From assembly GCF_014218275.1 (NCBI RefSeq), contig NZ_AP023213.1, positions 4,088,954 to 4,152,953 of the forward strand: DNA of 64,000 bases, written 5' to 3'. The position numbers were made by a program, and so were the translations under genes. This document shows positions 42,627 to 53,002 of this stretch, one piece after another; position 1 is the stretch's first letter; each line of letters opens with the position of its first letter. The notes under the pieces were generated by a model. The model was not told where the DNA came from, did no database searches, and was given only the letters and a program-made list of their open reading frames with translations. The stretch comes from Citrifermentans bremense (lineage in GTDB: Bacteria; Desulfobacterota; Desulfuromonadia; Geobacterales; Geobacteraceae).

Positions 42627-43304
42627 CTAAAACTTCTGGTACCGCACCGGGTCGGTCATCCCCGCTTCGGCAAACCCCTTCAACCGCAAGCGGCAGGAAT
42701 CGCAGCGCCCGCAGGCGGCGCCATCTTCGGCCGGGTCGTAGCAGGAGTGGGTCCTGGAGTAGTCGACACCCAATGAGAGCCCCTTCTGGATGATCTCCGC
42801 CTTGGTCAGGCTGATCAGCGGGGTATGGATCTTCAACCTTCTTCCCTCGACCCCGGCCTTGGTGGCAAGGTTCGCCATGGTCTCATAGGCCGCGATGAAT
42901 TCGGGCCTGCAGTCGGGGTAGCCCGAGTAGTCGAGCGCGTTGACACCGATGAAGATGTCGAAGCAGTCGAGGGTCTCCGCCCACCCCAGCGCGAAGGAAA
43001 GAAAGATCGTGTTGCGCGCCGGGACGTAGGTCACCGGGATCTCCTCACCGACCCCTTCCTTCGGAACCTCGATATCGGAGGTGAGGGCGCTCCCCCCCAT
43101 CTTTCTCAGGTCGAACTCGACCAGCAGGTGATCCACGGCCCCCATCGGGCGCGCGTTGCGCTTCGCCACCTCCAGTTCCTGCTGGTGCCGCTGGCCGTAG
43201 CTGAAGCTGAGGGCGTAGGGTGCGAAACCCTGTTCCTTGGCTATCGCGAGACAGGTGGTCGAATCGAGACCGCCGCTGTAAAGGATTACCGCCTTTTTCT
43301 GCAT
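42627..43304 (-). CDS. queC: 7-cyano-7-deazaguanine synthase
   Basis: 225 residues. The PP-loop ATP motif is [12 protein letters not shown] (9-20), and the Zn-binding four-Cys cluster is [17 protein letters not shown] (about 190-206). QueC uses ATP and ammonia to convert 7-carboxy-7-deazaguanine to preQ0, the precursor of queuosine in tRNA. It precedes folE2, another gene of the pathway. preQ0 genes can also belong to DNA-modification islands, but here they are in the host backbone next to rpoD. Confidence 0.95.
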   Translation of the reverse strand: MQKKAVILYSGGLDSTTCLAIAKEQGFAPYALSFSYGQRHQQELEVAKRNARPMGAVDHLLVEFDLRKMGGSALTSDIEVPKEGVGEEIPVTYVPARNTIFLSFALGWAETLDCFDIFIGVNALDYSGYPDCRPEFIAAYETMANLATKAGVEGRRLKIHTPLISLTKAEIIQKGLSLGVDYSRTHSCYDPAEDGAACGRCDSCRLRLKGFAEAGMTDPVRYQKF

Positions 43305-43395
43305 TTTTTCACCTCGTTGAAGGTTGAGGTCCCCAGTTGGCGGCTCTGCGTCCCCTGGATTGCCCCCTGCTTACCTCTTTTTGAACTTTTACAAA

Positions 43396-43430
43396 AGCAA
43401 AGGGCCGCGCCGATGATCCGGTGCGGCCCT
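43396..43430 (-). terminator. Rho-independent terminator after rpoD
   Basis: Stem AGGGCCGCACCG / CGGCGCGGCCCT (one G-T pair), loop ATCATC-like, followed on the minus strand by TTTGCTTTT. Confidence 0.85.
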
Positions 43431-43436
43431 GGATGC

Positions 43437-45191
43437 TTACTCTACGAAGCTTTTCAGCTTCTTAGCCCGGCTGGGATGGCGCAGCTTCCTGAGCGCCTTC
43501 GCCTCGATCTGCCGGATCCTTTCACGGGTAACCTCGAAGTCCTGGCCCACCTCCTCGAGGGTGTGGTCGCTCTTCTCGCCGATGCCGAAGCGCATCCGGA
43601 GCACCTTCTCCTCGCGGGGGGTGAGGGTGGAGAGGACCCGTGAGGTCTGCTCGGAAAGGTTCGCCTTGATCACCGCCTCCAGGGGGGATACCACCCCCTT
43701 GTCCTCGATGAAATCCCCAAGGTGGGAATCTTCTTCCTCGCCGATCGGGGTCTCCAGGGAGATCGGCTCCTTGGCGATTTTCAGGACCTTGCGCACCTTG
43801 TCCAGCGGCAGCGCCATGCGCTCGGCGATCTCCTCCGGGGAGGGCTCGCGGCCGATCTCCTGCACCAGCTGGCGGCTGGTACGGATCAGCTTGTTGATGG
43901 TCTCGATCATGTGCACCGGGATCCTGATGGTGCGGGCCTGGTCCGCGATGGCGCGGGTGATGGCCTGGCGGATCCACCAGGTGGCGTAGGTCGAGAACTT
44001 GTAGCCGCGCTGGTACTCGAACTTGTCGACCGCCTTCATGAGGCCAATGTTCCCTTCCTGGATCAGGTCCAGGAACTGCAGGCCGCGGTTGGTGTACTTC
44101 TTCGCGATGGAGACGACCAGGCGAAGGTTCGCCTCGACCAGTTCGCTCTTGGCCAGCTTCGCCTTGTGCTCACCCTCTTCGATGGCGAGCAGGGCGTTGG
44201 CGAGCTCGCTCGCCTTGAAGCCGGACTCCTGCTCGATCTTCTTCAACTTGGCTTCGCTGGAGCGGAAACGCTTCTCGAGCTTCTGCCCCTCTTCAAGCGT
44301 CATGTTCAGCTTCTTCGCGAAGTCCGCCTCGGAGCCGCCCTTGGCACCTTCGAAAGCAGTAAGGAACGCTTCCCTCTCGGCGCCGCTTTCCTTCTCCAGC
44401 TCGGCGATCTCCTGCATCACTGTGTCGACCTTGCAGGACAGCTCCTTAAGACGCTGGGCGATTTTCTCGATGTGACGGTCTTTCAGGCGCAGCGACTTGA
44501 GGGTCTCCGCCATCTTCACCTTGAGTTCGGAGTGCTCGACTCCCAGTGCATCGCGCTCCTTGGCGGCGACCTTCTCGGTCTCGAGAACCGTCTGGATCTC
44601 GTTCATACGCAGGTCGATTTCCTTGATCTCGTCGATGATGGTCAGCACCTTGAGGGCCTGGAGATCCTCTTCTCCCTCCTCAAGTACCTCCTCTTCGACG
44701 TCCTTGGAGATCTCGATGGCGCCGATCTGCTGCTTCCGCAGACGCTCGCCGAGGTTTACCACCTCTCTCACCGTGATCGGGGTGTTCAGTATGACGCTGG
44801 CAACGTCGCGCTCGCCGACCTCGATCCTCTTGGCGATCTCTACCTCTCCCTCGCGGGTGAGAAGCGAAACGGAACCCATCTCGCGCAGGTACATGCGGAC
44901 CGGGTCGCTGGTACGGCCGAGGGTTCCGGGCTCGAACTCGACTTCTTCCTCGCTCCCTTCGTGCTCTTCCTCTTCTTCCAGATCCATCTTGATCTTGGGG
45001 ATCTTAACCTTCTGGGCGGAGTCGACTATCTCGATGTCCATATCGCCAAACATGCTCATGACGTCGTCGATCTGGTCGGAGGAGACGATATCCGGGGGAA
45101 GCAGGTCGTTCACCTCTTCGTAGGTGAGGAACCCCTTTTCCTTGCCCAGGTCGATGAGCTGCTTAACTTCATCCATGCTTTTCTTGGCCAT
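43437..45191 (-). CDS. rpoD: RNA polymerase sigma factor RpoD (sigma70)
   Basis: 584 residues. Region 1.1 is at the N-terminus ([24 protein letters not shown]). Region 1.2 has [28 protein letters not shown] (cut at about 88-115). A large acidic non-conserved region follows, then region 2 ([19 protein letters not shown] and [13 protein letters not shown]), region 3 and region 4 ([23 protein letters not shown]), which binds -10 and -35. It is the last gene of the rpsU-yqeY-cvpA-dnaG-rpoD operon and has its own terminator. Confidence 0.97.
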   Translation of the reverse strand: MAKKSMDEVKQLIDLGKEKGFLTYEEVNDLLPPDIVSSDQIDDVMSMFGDMDIEIVDSAQKVKIPKIKMDLEEEEEHEGSEEEVEFEPGTLGRTSDPVRMYLREMGSVSLLTREGEVEIAKRIEVGERDVASVILNTPITVREVVNLGERLRKQQIGAIEISKDVEEEVLEEGEEDLQALKVLTIIDEIKEIDLRMNEIQTVLETEKVAAKERDALGVEHSELKVKMAETLKSLRLKDRHIEKIAQRLKELSCKVDTVMQEIAELEKESGAEREAFLTAFEGAKGGSEADFAKKLNMTLEEGQKLEKRFRSSEAKLKKIEQESGFKASELANALLAIEEGEHKAKLAKSELVEANLRLVVSIAKKYTNRGLQFLDLIQEGNIGLMKAVDKFEYQRGYKFSTYATWWIRQAITRAIADQARTIRIPVHMIETINKLIRTSRQLVQEIGREPSPEEIAERMALPLDKVRKVLKIAKEPISLETPIGEEEDSHLGDFIEDKGVVSPLEAVIKANLSEQTSRVLSTLTPREEKVLRMRFGIGEKSDHTLEEVGQDFEVTRERIRQIEAKALRKLRHPSRAKKLKSFVE

Positions 45192-45223
45192 TTACCACGC
45201 TCCACTACAGCTTTTGAATCCTA

Positions 45224-46978
45224 CTATAGTAATTTCGATTTTTTGTTACGCAACCGCTCAAGTTCAGCCAGAATCTCCAGGTACCTGGGAGAATCCGGAT
45301 CGACCGTGGCAAGCTCTCGCGCCAGGGCCTTGCCGCCCCCCTTCAGAGCATGCCGCTCCAGGGCTTGGCAGCACTGTTCGAACGCCTTGATGGCGTCCAT
45401 GTCCTCCAGGTGCGCGTCCTCCACGAAGAGCGAGAAGAGGCGGCTGCGCTCCTCGGGCGATTCTATCTGCTCCAGCACGCGGGAGAGGTCCAGCTCCCCC
45501 TGCCCCGCCTCCGCAATGATGGCCTCGGCGAGCCTGAGATGGGCGCCGTTGAAGAGCTTATCGGCTCCATGGTCCCGTACCGTTAGCACGACTTCGGGAT
45601 ACTTCGCCATCAGCGTCAGGAGCACCTCTTCGGTGGCGGCGGTGCGCGGCGCCGCTTTCGCCTGTTGGGGGCGCGGCGCGGCGGCGGGTATCCCCACCTT
45701 TTTGTGCAGCATCGCCTGGTCGATCCCGACAGCCCGGCAGATCTCCTTCTCGTAAAGCCCACGCTCGACCGGATCGGATATCTTCGCGAGTCGCGGCGAG
45801 ACCTCGTTCACGAAGGCCACCTTCCCCTCGACGCTCCGGATATCGAGGCTCTTCAGCACGCCGCGGTAAAACGACTCGAAGATGGGAAGGGACTGTTCCA
45901 GAAGGGGCGCGAACGCCGCACCTCCTTCGCGCCGGATGAAGGTGTCCGGGTCGTCCCCCGAGGGGACTTCCACCACCCGCGCCGGGAACCCCTCCTCCAG
46001 GAAGAGTTCCATGGACCGGACCGTCGCCTTGCGTCCCGCCTCGTCCCCGTCGAAGAGCATGTAGGCGCGCTCGGCGTAGCGCCGGAGCAGCTTCACGTGC
46101 GGGGGCGTCAGCGCCGTGCCGCAGGTCGCGACCACGTTGGTGTAGCCGGCCCGGTAAAGGGCCAGGTGGTCGAAGTACCCTTCGACGACGATGGCGCTTC
46201 CCTGCTCCCGCATCCCCTTCTTGGCAAGATCGACCCCGAAGAGGACCTCGCTCTTGTGGTACACCACCGACTCCGGGGAGTTGATGTATTTTGGGAGCGA
46301 GTCGTCCATAACCCGCCCGCCGAAACCGATGGCACGGCCGTGGAGGTCGGAGATGGTGAAGAGCAGCCGGTTGCGGAAGGTGTCGTAGTAGCCGTCCCTT
46401 CCCTCCCTTTTCCTCAAAAGCCCCAGCTTCTCGGCCTGCTCCAGCGGCACTCCTTTTCTCTGGAGGAACTTGGCCAGGTTGTCCCAGCCAACCGGTGCAA
46501 ATCCCATGCGGTAGGTGGCCGCTGTCTCCCGGTCCACGCCGCGCTGCTGCAGGTAGCCTCTGCCTGCTGCGCCCGCCTCGTCCGACTCCAGAACCCGGAG
46601 GTAGTACTCGCAGGCCAGTTCATTGATGTGAAAGGCCTGCTCCTGCTCGTCCATCCTGCGCTTCTCGTCGCGCGAAAGCGGCCGCTCGGGAATCTCGACC
46701 CCAACCTTCTTGGCGAGGAACTTCACCGCCTGGGGGAAACTCAGCCCTTCCATGCGCATGACGAAATCAAAAGAGTTGCCGCCTGCCCCGCAGCCGAAGC
46801 AGTGGAAGATCCCGCGCGCTGGGTTCACGTTAAACGAAGGGGTCTTCTCGCCATGGAAAGGGCAGATCCCCTGGTAGTTCGCCCCCGATTTCTTGAGGCT
46901 CATGTAATCGGAGATGACCTGGAGAATGGGAGCCCGCTCGCGTACCTCCCTGACCTTTTCATCCGGAATCATCGACAC
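45224..46978 (-). CDS. dnaG: DNA primase
   Basis: 584 residues. The N-terminal zinc finger is CPFHGEKTPSFNV...HCFGCG (about 40-65), the catalytic core has EGYFDHLALYRAG and the TOPRIM acidic triad with MLFDGDEAGRKA (about 305-316), and the C-terminal 150 residues are the helicase-binding part. It makes RNA primers at the replication fork with DnaB. It is 33 bp upstream of rpoD, in the conserved macromolecular-synthesis operon. Confidence 0.96.
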   Translation of the reverse strand: MSMIPDEKVREVRERAPILQVISDYMSLKKSGANYQGICPFHGEKTPSFNVNPARGIFHCFGCGAGGNSFDFVMRMEGLSFPQAVKFLAKKVGVEIPERPLSRDEKRRMDEQEQAFHINELACEYYLRVLESDEAGAAGRGYLQQRGVDRETAATYRMGFAPVGWDNLAKFLQRKGVPLEQAEKLGLLRKREGRDGYYDTFRNRLLFTISDLHGRAIGFGGRVMDDSLPKYINSPESVVYHKSEVLFGVDLAKKGMREQGSAIVVEGYFDHLALYRAGYTNVVATCGTALTPPHVKLLRRYAERAYMLFDGDEAGRKATVRSMELFLEEGFPARVVEVPSGDDPDTFIRREGGAAFAPLLEQSLPIFESFYRGVLKSLDIRSVEGKVAFVNEVSPRLAKISDPVERGLYEKEICRAVGIDQAMLHKKVGIPAAAPRPQQAKAAPRTAATEEVLLTLMAKYPEVVLTVRDHGADKLFNGAHLRLAEAIIAEAGQGELDLSRVLEQIESPEERSRLFSLFVEDAHLEDMDAIKAFEQCCQALERHALKGGGKALARELATVDPDSPRYLEILAELERLRNKKSKLL

Positions 46979-46990
46979 CGCTGCAGTTCC

Positions 46991-47512
46991 TTATTTCTTG
47001 TGCGCTCCCTGGGGAGGCGTTTCCCTGCGAACTGCCCCTTCCCATCCGGCGGCGATGCTCCCCCCGGTCGAGGCGAAAGCGTTAGCGGTCTTGGATCGGG
47101 AGACCCACCCCTTGAACTTGTCGGGCATGGGTTTGGTGGTCGCGAGGTAGAGGACGACGCAAAGGAGGAACCCTCCCTCCAGAAAGCCGAACACGATGCC
47201 GCCGATCCGGTTGATCCCTCCCAGGAGCATGACCTTGAAGATGACGGTGAGCAGATGACCGAGGAAATAGAAAAGGACGCCCAGCAACAGGAAGATAAGG
47301 AGAAACGACAGCGGCTGCGCCACCTGCGGGGGGAGGTTGATGAACTGCCTGATCCCGAGGCTTAGAAATGAATAGTATCTGAAAGCGGCCCAGCCGCCCG
47401 TGACAAGGCCGAGAAGGGAGCAAGCCTCCCGCACCAGTCCCTTAGAGAAACCTTTTGCCACAAAGAAGAGCAATACCACCCAGATAAGGATGTCGAGAAG
47501 GATCATGCACAC
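46991..47512 (-). CDS. cvpA: CvpA-family membrane protein
   Basis: 173 residues with four hydrophobic segments (about 3-20, 30-50, 65-90, 100-125). The sequence starts MCMILLDILIWVVLLFFVAKGFSKGLVREACSLLG (cut here: LLDILIWVVLLFFVAKG), matching the CvpA/DedE N-terminus with its KGxxxG motif. CvpA proteins are inner-membrane proteins tied to colicin V export, bile resistance or purine-linked phenotypes. It lies in the rpsU-dnaG operon, as in many deltaproteobacteria. Confidence 0.85.
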   Translation of the reverse strand: MCMILLDILIWVVLLFFVAKGFSKGLVREACSLLGLVTGGWAAFRYYSFLSLGIRQFINLPPQVAQPLSFLLIFLLLGVLFYFLGHLLTVIFKVMLLGGINRIGGIVFGFLEGGFLLCVVLYLATTKPMPDKFKGWVSRSKTANAFASTGGSIAAGWEGAVRRETPPQGAHKK

Positions 47513-47622
47513 ACCTGGTCAGCAGCCACAAAGCAAAAGAAGGGGGAATCGCTAGATTCGCCCCTACTCAAGACACCCCAAAACCCGCAATCACCCCCGG
47601 GAGTGTTTCCCGGGGGCAACAG

Positions 47623-48066
47623 TCATGCGAGCTTTTCCTTTACAACTTCGCTCACCAATTTACCGTCTGCGCGGCCGGAAACCAGGGGTTGGATGGCTTT
47701 CATCACCTTGCCCATGTCCTTTCCGCTCGTGGCGGAGGTTTCCGCTATGACTTTCTCCACAAGGGATACCAGCTCTTCCCGTGTCAGCTGCTGGGGGAGG
47801 TAACCGGTCAGGAGCCCAAGCTCCGCCTCCTCCTTATCCACTAGCTCCTGTCTGCCTGCTTCCTTAAAGAGCCTGATGGATTCCCTGCGCTGCTTGCAGA
47901 GGGTAACTATGGTTTCGGTGACTTCCGCATCGCTCAGATCGCGTCTGAGTTCGATGGCGCGGTTCTTCACCGAGGAGAGCAGCATGCGGATCGTCGAGAT
48001 GCGCAAGGCATCGCGACTCTTCATCGCTTCCTTAAGATCCGCGTTTAATCTCTCCTGCAGTTGCAT
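47623..48066 (-). CDS. yqeY: GatB/YqeY domain protein
   Basis: 147 residues. It begins MQLQERLNADLKEAMKSRDALRISTIRMLLS (cut at 31), characteristic of YqeY, and has the C-terminal GKDMGKVMKAIQPLVSGRADGKLV that is shared with the tail domain of GatB. It probably binds tRNA and is often found between rpsU and dnaG, as here. The exact function is not established. Confidence 0.92.
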   Translation of the reverse strand: MQLQERLNADLKEAMKSRDALRISTIRMLLSSVKNRAIELRRDLSDAEVTETIVTLCKQRRESIRLFKEAGRQELVDKEEAELGLLTGYLPQQLTREELVSLVEKVIAETSATSGKDMGKVMKAIQPLVSGRADGKLVSEVVKEKLA

Positions 48067-48074
48067 GAATCCCT

Positions 48075-48272
48075 CTAGTCAACCATCTTCCGCTGTTTTT
48101 TCAGAGCACGCTTGCGCGCTGCAATGGCCTTTTTCTTCTTCTTGATGCTCGGCTTCTCGTAGTGCTCTCTTTTGCGAACCTCTGAAAGGATCCCAGCTTT
48201 CTCGCACTGCTTTTTGAACTTTTTGAGCGCAAGCTCAAACGGTTCAGCTTCTTTTACCTTTACTCCCGGCAT
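48075..48272 (-). CDS. rpsU: 30S ribosomal protein bS21
   Basis: 65 residues, very basic, with [24 protein letters not shown], the bS21 core (here written as [16 protein letters not shown] plus REHYEKPS). It binds the small subunit near the anti-Shine-Dalgarno end and helps initiation. It is the first gene of the operon leading to rpoD, with the promoter about 75 bp upstream. Confidence 0.96.
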   Translation of the reverse strand: MPGVKVKEAEPFELALKKFKKQCEKAGILSEVRKREHYEKPSIKKKKKAIAARKRALKKQRKMVD

Positions 48273-48349
48273 TCATATTCCCCCCCCTTCTCTTCTGGAT
48301 TTACTAACTTAGTGGGTACGGGCCGGCAGACATTATTCAAGGAACCAGC

Positions 48350-48377
48350 AATATATCACCAGCTCAGTTTTTGTCAA
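48350..48377 (-). promoter_or_regulatory. Sigma70 promoter of rpsU-dnaG-rpoD operon
   Basis: TTGACA, a 16-base spacer and TATATT on the minus strand, about 75 bp before the rpsU start. The region between holds no gene. Confidence 0.65.
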
Positions 48378-48404
48378 GAATTTTCTAAGATTGTTCAGAA
48401 TCTG

Positions 48405-48734
48405 TTAACCTACCCTGGATTCCTTCTCTTCGATACCCGAAATGCCGAAGCGGCGCCTCAGTTCGGCATAGACCTCTTCCGGGTCGATGTCGTAGAAGCC
48501 CAAGAGCACCAGGTTGTGGAAGATCAGGTCGGCCGTCTCGTAGACGATCTCCTCGCGCTTCCCGCCTTTCCCGGCGATGACGACCTCCGTCGCCTCCTCG
48601 CCGACCTTCTTGAGGATCTTATCAACCCCTTTGGCCATGAGGCTCGCGGTGTAGGAGGATTCGCTGGGGTTGGCCTTGCGCTCCTGGATCACGCGGTAAA
48701 CCGCGGCGATGATGTCGTCCTTGGGTTTTTCCAT
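48405..48734 (-). CDS. hisE: Phosphoribosyl-ATP diphosphatase
   Basis: 109 residues from the second ATG (AGGGAG is 8 bases from it, but only 2 from the first). The MazG-like pattern KKVGEEATEVVIAGK...EIVYETADLIFHNLVLL carries the acidic Mg ligands. It cleaves phosphoribosyl-ATP, the second step of histidine synthesis. HisI, usually fused or adjacent, is not present; it must be elsewhere. It is the last gene of the his operon. Confidence 0.93.
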   Translation of the reverse strand: MEKPKDDIIAAVYRVIQERKANPSESSYTASLMAKGVDKILKKVGEEATEVVIAGKGGKREEIVYETADLIFHNLVLLGFYDIDPEEVYAELRRRFGISGIEEKESRVG

Positions 48735-48755
48735 GGGCATTGCTCCCTGAGAAAT

Positions 48756-49514
48756 CTAGAGTCGTACCGGCACGCCACGGTCGCGGAGGTAGCTCTTCGC
48801 CTCTTCGATGGTGTACTCGCGGTAGTGGAAGATGGAGGCGGCAAGGCAGGCACTGGCGCCAGCCTGGGTGAAGCCGTCGTAGAGATGGGACAGCCCGCCG
48901 ACGCCGCCGGAGGCGATGACCGGGATGCTGACCGCGTCGACCACCGCGCGGGTGAGCGGCAGGTCGTAGCCGTCCTTGGTGCCATCGCGGTCCATGGAGG
49001 TAAGGAGGATCTCCCCCGCCCCCATGCTCTCCATCCGCTGGGCCCACTCCACAGCGTCGATCCCGGTCGGGTTCCTCCCGCCGTGGGTGTAGACCTCCCA
49101 TCCCCCGCCGGCCCTGCTGCGGGCGTCGATGGCGACCACGGTGCACTGCGAGCCGAACTTCTCGGCCGCCTCGCTCACGAACTCCGGGCGGTGCACGGCG
49201 GCCGTGTTTATGGAAACCTTGTCCGCGCCGGCGTTCAGAAGGCGCCTGATGTCCTCGACCACCCGGACCCCGCCACCCACCGTCAGCGGCATGAAGACGC
49301 GCTCGGCGGTGCGGCGCACCACGTCGATGATGATGTCGCGGTCGTCCGAGGAAGCGGTGATGTCGAGGAAGGTGAGTTCGTCGGCCCCCTGCTGGTCGTA
49401 CAGCTCGGCGATCTCCACCGGGTCCCCAGCGTCACGCAGCCCGAGGAACTGTACACCTTTGACTACCCGCCCCCCCTTCACGTCGAGGCAGGGGATGATT
49501 CTTTTGGTCAGCAT
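48756..49514 (-). CDS. hisF: Imidazole glycerol phosphate synthase cyclase subunit
   Basis: 252 residues of a TIM barrel. Catalytic Asp residues are in [14 protein letters not shown] (D11) and [13 protein letters not shown]-like [14 protein letters not shown] (D130). The start [12 protein letters not shown] is standard. It works with HisH to make IGP and AICAR from PRFAR. 16 bp lie between it and hisA. Confidence 0.97.
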   Translation of the reverse strand: MLTKRIIPCLDVKGGRVVKGVQFLGLRDAGDPVEIAELYDQQGADELTFLDITASSDDRDIIIDVVRRTAERVFMPLTVGGGVRVVEDIRRLLNAGADKVSINTAAVHRPEFVSEAAEKFGSQCTVVAIDARSRAGGGWEVYTHGGRNPTGIDAVEWAQRMESMGAGEILLTSMDRDGTKDGYDLPLTRAVVDAVSIPVIASGGVGGLSHLYDGFTQAGASACLAASIFHYREYTIEEAKSYLRDRGVPVRL

Positions 49515-49530
49515 CGTAAACCCCCTTCTC

Positions 49531-50262
49531 TCAGCGCTGTTTCTTAGTCAGCGCTATGGCCTCGGCGAGGTTGATGGCGCCGGAATAGATGGCCTTGCCG
49601 GTGATGACGCCGGTGACACCGGAAGACTCGATGGCGATCAGGTTCTCGATGTCCTGCAGCGAGGAGAGCCCGCCGGAGGCGATCACCGGGATGTTGATGG
49701 CCTCGGCCAGCGTCTTGGTCGCCTGGATGTTCGGCCCCTGCATCATCCCGTCGCGGCTGATGTCGGTATAGATGATGGCGGAGACGCCGTCACCCTCGAA
49801 TTGCCTGGCGAGCTCCGTGGCGGTGACGCCGGTCACCTCGGCCCAACCCTGCACCGCGACCATGCCGTTCTTGGCATCGATCCCGACCACGATCTTGCCC
49901 GGGAACTTGGCGCAAGCTTCCTTCACGAAAGCGGGGTTTCTCTGCGCCGCGGTCCCGATGATGACGCGCCCGATGCCCAATGAGAGGTAGGCCTCTATGG
50001 TGGCGATGTCCCTGATGCCGCCACCCAGCTGGGTCGGGATCGTCACGGATTTGACTATCGCTTCGATCGCCGAGCGGTTCTTGGGCTCCCCTGCGAAGGC
50101 GCCGTCTAGGTCCACTATGTGCAGGATCTCGCCCCCCTGGCGCTGCCATTCCGCTGCCTGCGCGCCCGGGTCGTCGTTGAATACCGTGTCCTTCTCCATC
50201 AGCCCCTGCTCCAAGCGGACGCAGCAGCCGTTTTTCAGATCAATTGCGGGAATGATGATCAT
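49531..50262 (-). CDS. hisA: HisA isomerase
   Basis: 243 residues from ATG 50262 (GGGAGAAG upstream). TIM barrel with [15 protein letters not shown] (D8) and [12 protein letters not shown] (D129), the two catalytic Asp of HisA. It isomerises ProFAR to PRFAR, the substrate of HisHF. 116 bp separate it from hisH; a plus-strand frame there is not a gene. Confidence 0.96.
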   Translation of the reverse strand: MIIIPAIDLKNGCCVRLEQGLMEKDTVFNDDPGAQAAEWQRQGGEILHIVDLDGAFAGEPKNRSAIEAIVKSVTIPTQLGGGIRDIATIEAYLSLGIGRVIIGTAAQRNPAFVKEACAKFPGKIVVGIDAKNGMVAVQGWAEVTGVTATELARQFEGDGVSAIIYTDISRDGMMQGPNIQATKTLAEAINIPVIASGGLSSLQDIENLIAIESSGVTGVITGKAIYSGAINLAEAIALTKKQR

Positions 50263-50378
50263 TGCTTCTCCCAATCCATTTCATCGCGGCGCCTTCCGGC
50301 GCCCGTATTTAATATATATGCCGTCCAAACGTCGCCTCTCCCTCTGAGGACCGGGGGAGGGGGCGGGCCGGCGACAGC

Positions 50379-51002
50379 TTATTTCATCTGCGCGAAGTTC
50401 TTCAGCATCGCGAGCCCCTTGTCCTGGGACTTTTCCGGGTGGAACTGCGCGGCGACGACGTTGTCGCGCCAGATAGCCGCGCAGAAATCGATGCCGTAAC
50501 CTGTGGTCGCGGCCACGACCGACTCGTCATCGGGCTTCACGTAGTAGGAGTGGACGAAGTAGACGTTGGTCCCGTCATCAATCCCCTGGAAAAGCGGCGA
50601 CGGACGCTTGAAGCTCAACTGGTTCCATCCCATGTGCGGGACCTTGAGCTCCTCGCCCCCCTCCTCCATCCCTTCCGGGAAGCGGAGCACCTTGCCGGGG
50701 ATGACGTTCAGCCCCTGGTGCTTGCCGAACTCCTCGCTTTCGGTGAAGAGAAGCTGCAGCCCCAGGCAGATGCCGAGAAAAGGCTTCCCCTCCTGGATCA
50801 CCTTAAGGATCGGCTCAACGAAGCCCCCCTCTTCCAGGTTCCTCATGCAGTCACGGAAAGCGCCCACACCCGGCAGGACCACCCGCTCGGCGTCGAGCAG
50901 CACCTTGGGATCCGCGGTGACGACGGCATCGAAGCCGACCTTCTCGAACCCCTTCTGCACGGAGCGCAGGTTCCCCATGCCGTAGTCAATAATCGCGATC
51001 AT
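50379..51002 (-). CDS. hisH: Imidazole glycerol phosphate synthase glutaminase subunit
   Basis: 207 residues, class I glutamine amidotransferase. The nucleophile is in [15 protein letters not shown] (Cys at about 82), the His/Glu pair in [11 protein letters not shown] (about 186-190). It supplies ammonia to HisF. 56 bp separate it from hisB. Confidence 0.96.
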   Translation of the reverse strand: MIAIIDYGMGNLRSVQKGFEKVGFDAVVTADPKVLLDAERVVLPGVGAFRDCMRNLEEGGFVEPILKVIQEGKPFLGICLGLQLLFTESEEFGKHQGLNVIPGKVLRFPEGMEEGGEELKVPHMGWNQLSFKRPSPLFQGIDDGTNVYFVHSYYVKPDDESVVAATTGYGIDFCAAIWRDNVVAAQFHPEKSQDKGLAMLKNFAQMK

Positions 51003-51057
51003 ATGAAAAATCCTTCCGGCGCCTCGCAGTGCCGATCACTGATAAAGCTTTCTGCCT

Positions 51058-51645
51058 TTAAAGCTTCCCCTTGGTGGACATGACCCCTTCGATCCTGGAA
51101 TCCAGTTGGGTCGCCTGGTCCAGCGCACGTGCCGCCGCCTTGAAGCAGGCCTCGACGATGTGATGGACGTTGTCGCCGTACATCAGGTTCAGGTGGAGGT
51201 TCGCGCCGCAGTGGTTCACGAACCCCTGGAAGAATTCGCGCACCAACTCGACGTCGAAATCCCCGATCTTCACCTTGGGAAGTTCGACGTTGTAGACCAG
51301 GTAAGGGCGGCCGGAGAGGTCAGTGGCGACGCTCGCCAGCACTTCGTCCATCGGCACCACGGCGTTGCCGTAGCGGCGGATGCCGCACTTGTCGCCGAGG
51401 GCCTCCTTGAAGGCGGTGCCGAGCACGATGCCGATGTCCTCGACGGTATGGTGGAAGTCGATGTCGATGTCGCCGTGGGCCTCGACCTTCAGGTCGAACA
51501 GGCCGTGCCGGGCAAAAAGGTCGAGCATGTGATCCAGAAAAGGCACCGAGGTGCAGATCTGCGCCTCCCCCTTGCCGTCGATTTCGAGGGAGAGCTTGAT
51601 CTGCGTCTCCTTGGTGATCCTTTCGATAGCTGCCGATCTAGCCAT
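51058..51645 (-). CDS. hisB: Imidazoleglycerol-phosphate dehydratase
   Basis: 195 residues, the monofunctional form. Mn-binding motifs [13 protein letters not shown] and [26 protein letters not shown] are present. No N-terminal phosphatase domain, so histidinol-phosphatase is encoded elsewhere. The start has AGGAGACG upstream. Confidence 0.96.
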   Translation of the reverse strand: MARSAAIERITKETQIKLSLEIDGKGEAQICTSVPFLDHMLDLFARHGLFDLKVEAHGDIDIDFHHTVEDIGIVLGTAFKEALGDKCGIRRYGNAVVPMDEVLASVATDLSGRPYLVYNVELPKVKIGDFDVELVREFFQGFVNHCGANLHLNLMYGDNVHHIVEACFKAAARALDQATQLDSRIEGVMSTKGKL

Positions 51646-51683
51646 GACGTCTCCTCCTTGGAATTATCAACGCAAAGTGCAGG

Positions 51684-52973
51684 CTACTTGTTCAACCTGA
51701 GGCTCACCGACCTGCCGTGGGCGTCGAGCCCCTCCAGGCGGGAGATCCTGACGATGTCTGCTCCGACGCGCTCAAGGCCGCCGCGGGTGAAGTGGATGAT
51801 GGAGCTTTTCTTGACGAAGTCGTCCACTGAGAGCGGCGAGAAGAAGCGCGCCGTCCCGCCGGTGGGCAGGGTGTGGTTGGGTCCGGCCAGGTAGTCGCCG
51901 GCCGCTTCCGGTGTGTAGTGCCCCATGAATATGGCGCCGGCGTTGGTGATGAGCGGCAGGATCTCGAACGGGTTCTCGACGGCGAGCTCCAGGTGCTCTG
52001 GAGCGATCCGGTTGGAAAAAGCGATGGCCTCCTCCAGGTTCCCCGCCACGATGATGACGCCGAAGGATTCCCACGACTTGCGCGCGATGGCCTCGCGGGA
52101 AAGCTCTTTCAGCTGGCACTCCACCTCGGCCGCCACCTTCTCGCCGAAGCCGCGGTCGGTGGTGATCAGTACGGAAGAGGCGAGCTCATCGTGCTCCGCC
52201 TGGGAGAGGAGATCGGCCGCCACGTGGACGGGATTGCCGCTGCCGTCGTTGATTACCAGGATCTCGCTCGGACCGGCGATCATGTCGATGCCCACCTGGC
52301 CGAAGACGAGCTTCTTCGCGGTGGCGACGTAGATGTTGCCTGGGCCGGTGATCTTGTCGACCTTGGGGACGGTGGCCGTGCCGTAGGCAAGTGCCGCCAC
52401 CGCCTGGGCGCCGCCGATGCGGAAGATGCGGTCGACGCCGGAGAGCTTCGCCGCGGCAAGGACGTGCGGGTTCATCTCACCGCCCGGGGCCGGCACCACC
52501 ATGACGATCTCGCCAACACCCGCTACCTTGGCCGGAACGGCGTTCATGACCACGCTGGAGGGGTAGCAGGCCTTGCCGCCGGGGACGTAGATGCCGACCT
52601 TCGCCAGCGGTGTCACCTTCTGCCCCACCATGATGTCGCTCTCCTCGGTGGAGATCCAGCTCTGCTGCTTCTGCTTCTCGTGGAAGCGGGCCACCCGCTC
52701 CACTGCGAGCTTCAGCGCCGCGAGATCCTTCGGCTCCACCTGGGCGACGGCTCTGTCGAGCTCCTCCGGCGTCACCTCGAGCCCGGCTGCGTCGCACTCC
52801 AGCCGGTCGAAGCGCCTGGTGTATTCCAGGAGCGCTTCGTCACCGCGGCTCCTCACCTCGGAGATGATGCCGAGGACGACCTCCTCGACCTCGCGCCCGG
52901 ACTCCTCGCCACGCTCCACTATGGCGTCGAACTTAGCCTGAAAATCTGCTTCCCTAATGTCGAGGAACTGCAT
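51684..52973 (-). CDS. hisD: Histidinol dehydrogenase
   Basis: 429 residues. Recognisable are YVPGGKACYPSSVVMNAVPA (about 129-148), the NAD-binding region and zinc ligands in AGPSEILV, and the catalytic pair in RIAPEHLEL (His/Glu). It oxidises histidinol to histidine in two NAD-dependent steps. 29 bp lie between it and the small upstream gene. Confidence 0.97.
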   Translation of the reverse strand: MQFLDIREADFQAKFDAIVERGEESGREVEEVVLGIISEVRSRGDEALLEYTRRFDRLECDAAGLEVTPEELDRAVAQVEPKDLAALKLAVERVARFHEKQKQQSWISTEESDIMVGQKVTPLAKVGIYVPGGKACYPSSVVMNAVPAKVAGVGEIVMVVPAPGGEMNPHVLAAAKLSGVDRIFRIGGAQAVAALAYGTATVPKVDKITGPGNIYVATAKKLVFGQVGIDMIAGPSEILVINDGSGNPVHVAADLLSQAEHDELASSVLITTDRGFGEKVAAEVECQLKELSREAIARKSWESFGVIIVAGNLEEAIAFSNRIAPEHLELAVENPFEILPLITNAGAIFMGHYTPEAAGDYLAGPNHTLPTGGTARFFSPLSVDDFVKKSSIIHFTRGGLERVGADIVRISRLEGLDAHGRSVSLRLNK

Positions 52974-53002
52974 TTTAGACCTCGCGATTCATGGCATTGA
53001 AT

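Noticed and set aside
41764-43304. folE2-queC as part of a DNA 7-deazaguanine modification (Dpd-type) system
   Set aside because: No dpd genes are nearby and the two lie in conserved host backbone; tRNA queuosine is the simpler explanation.
43722-45755. 677-codon plus-strand open frame opposite rpoD and dnaG
   Set aside because: Antisense to two certain housekeeping genes; no ribosome binding site or domain.
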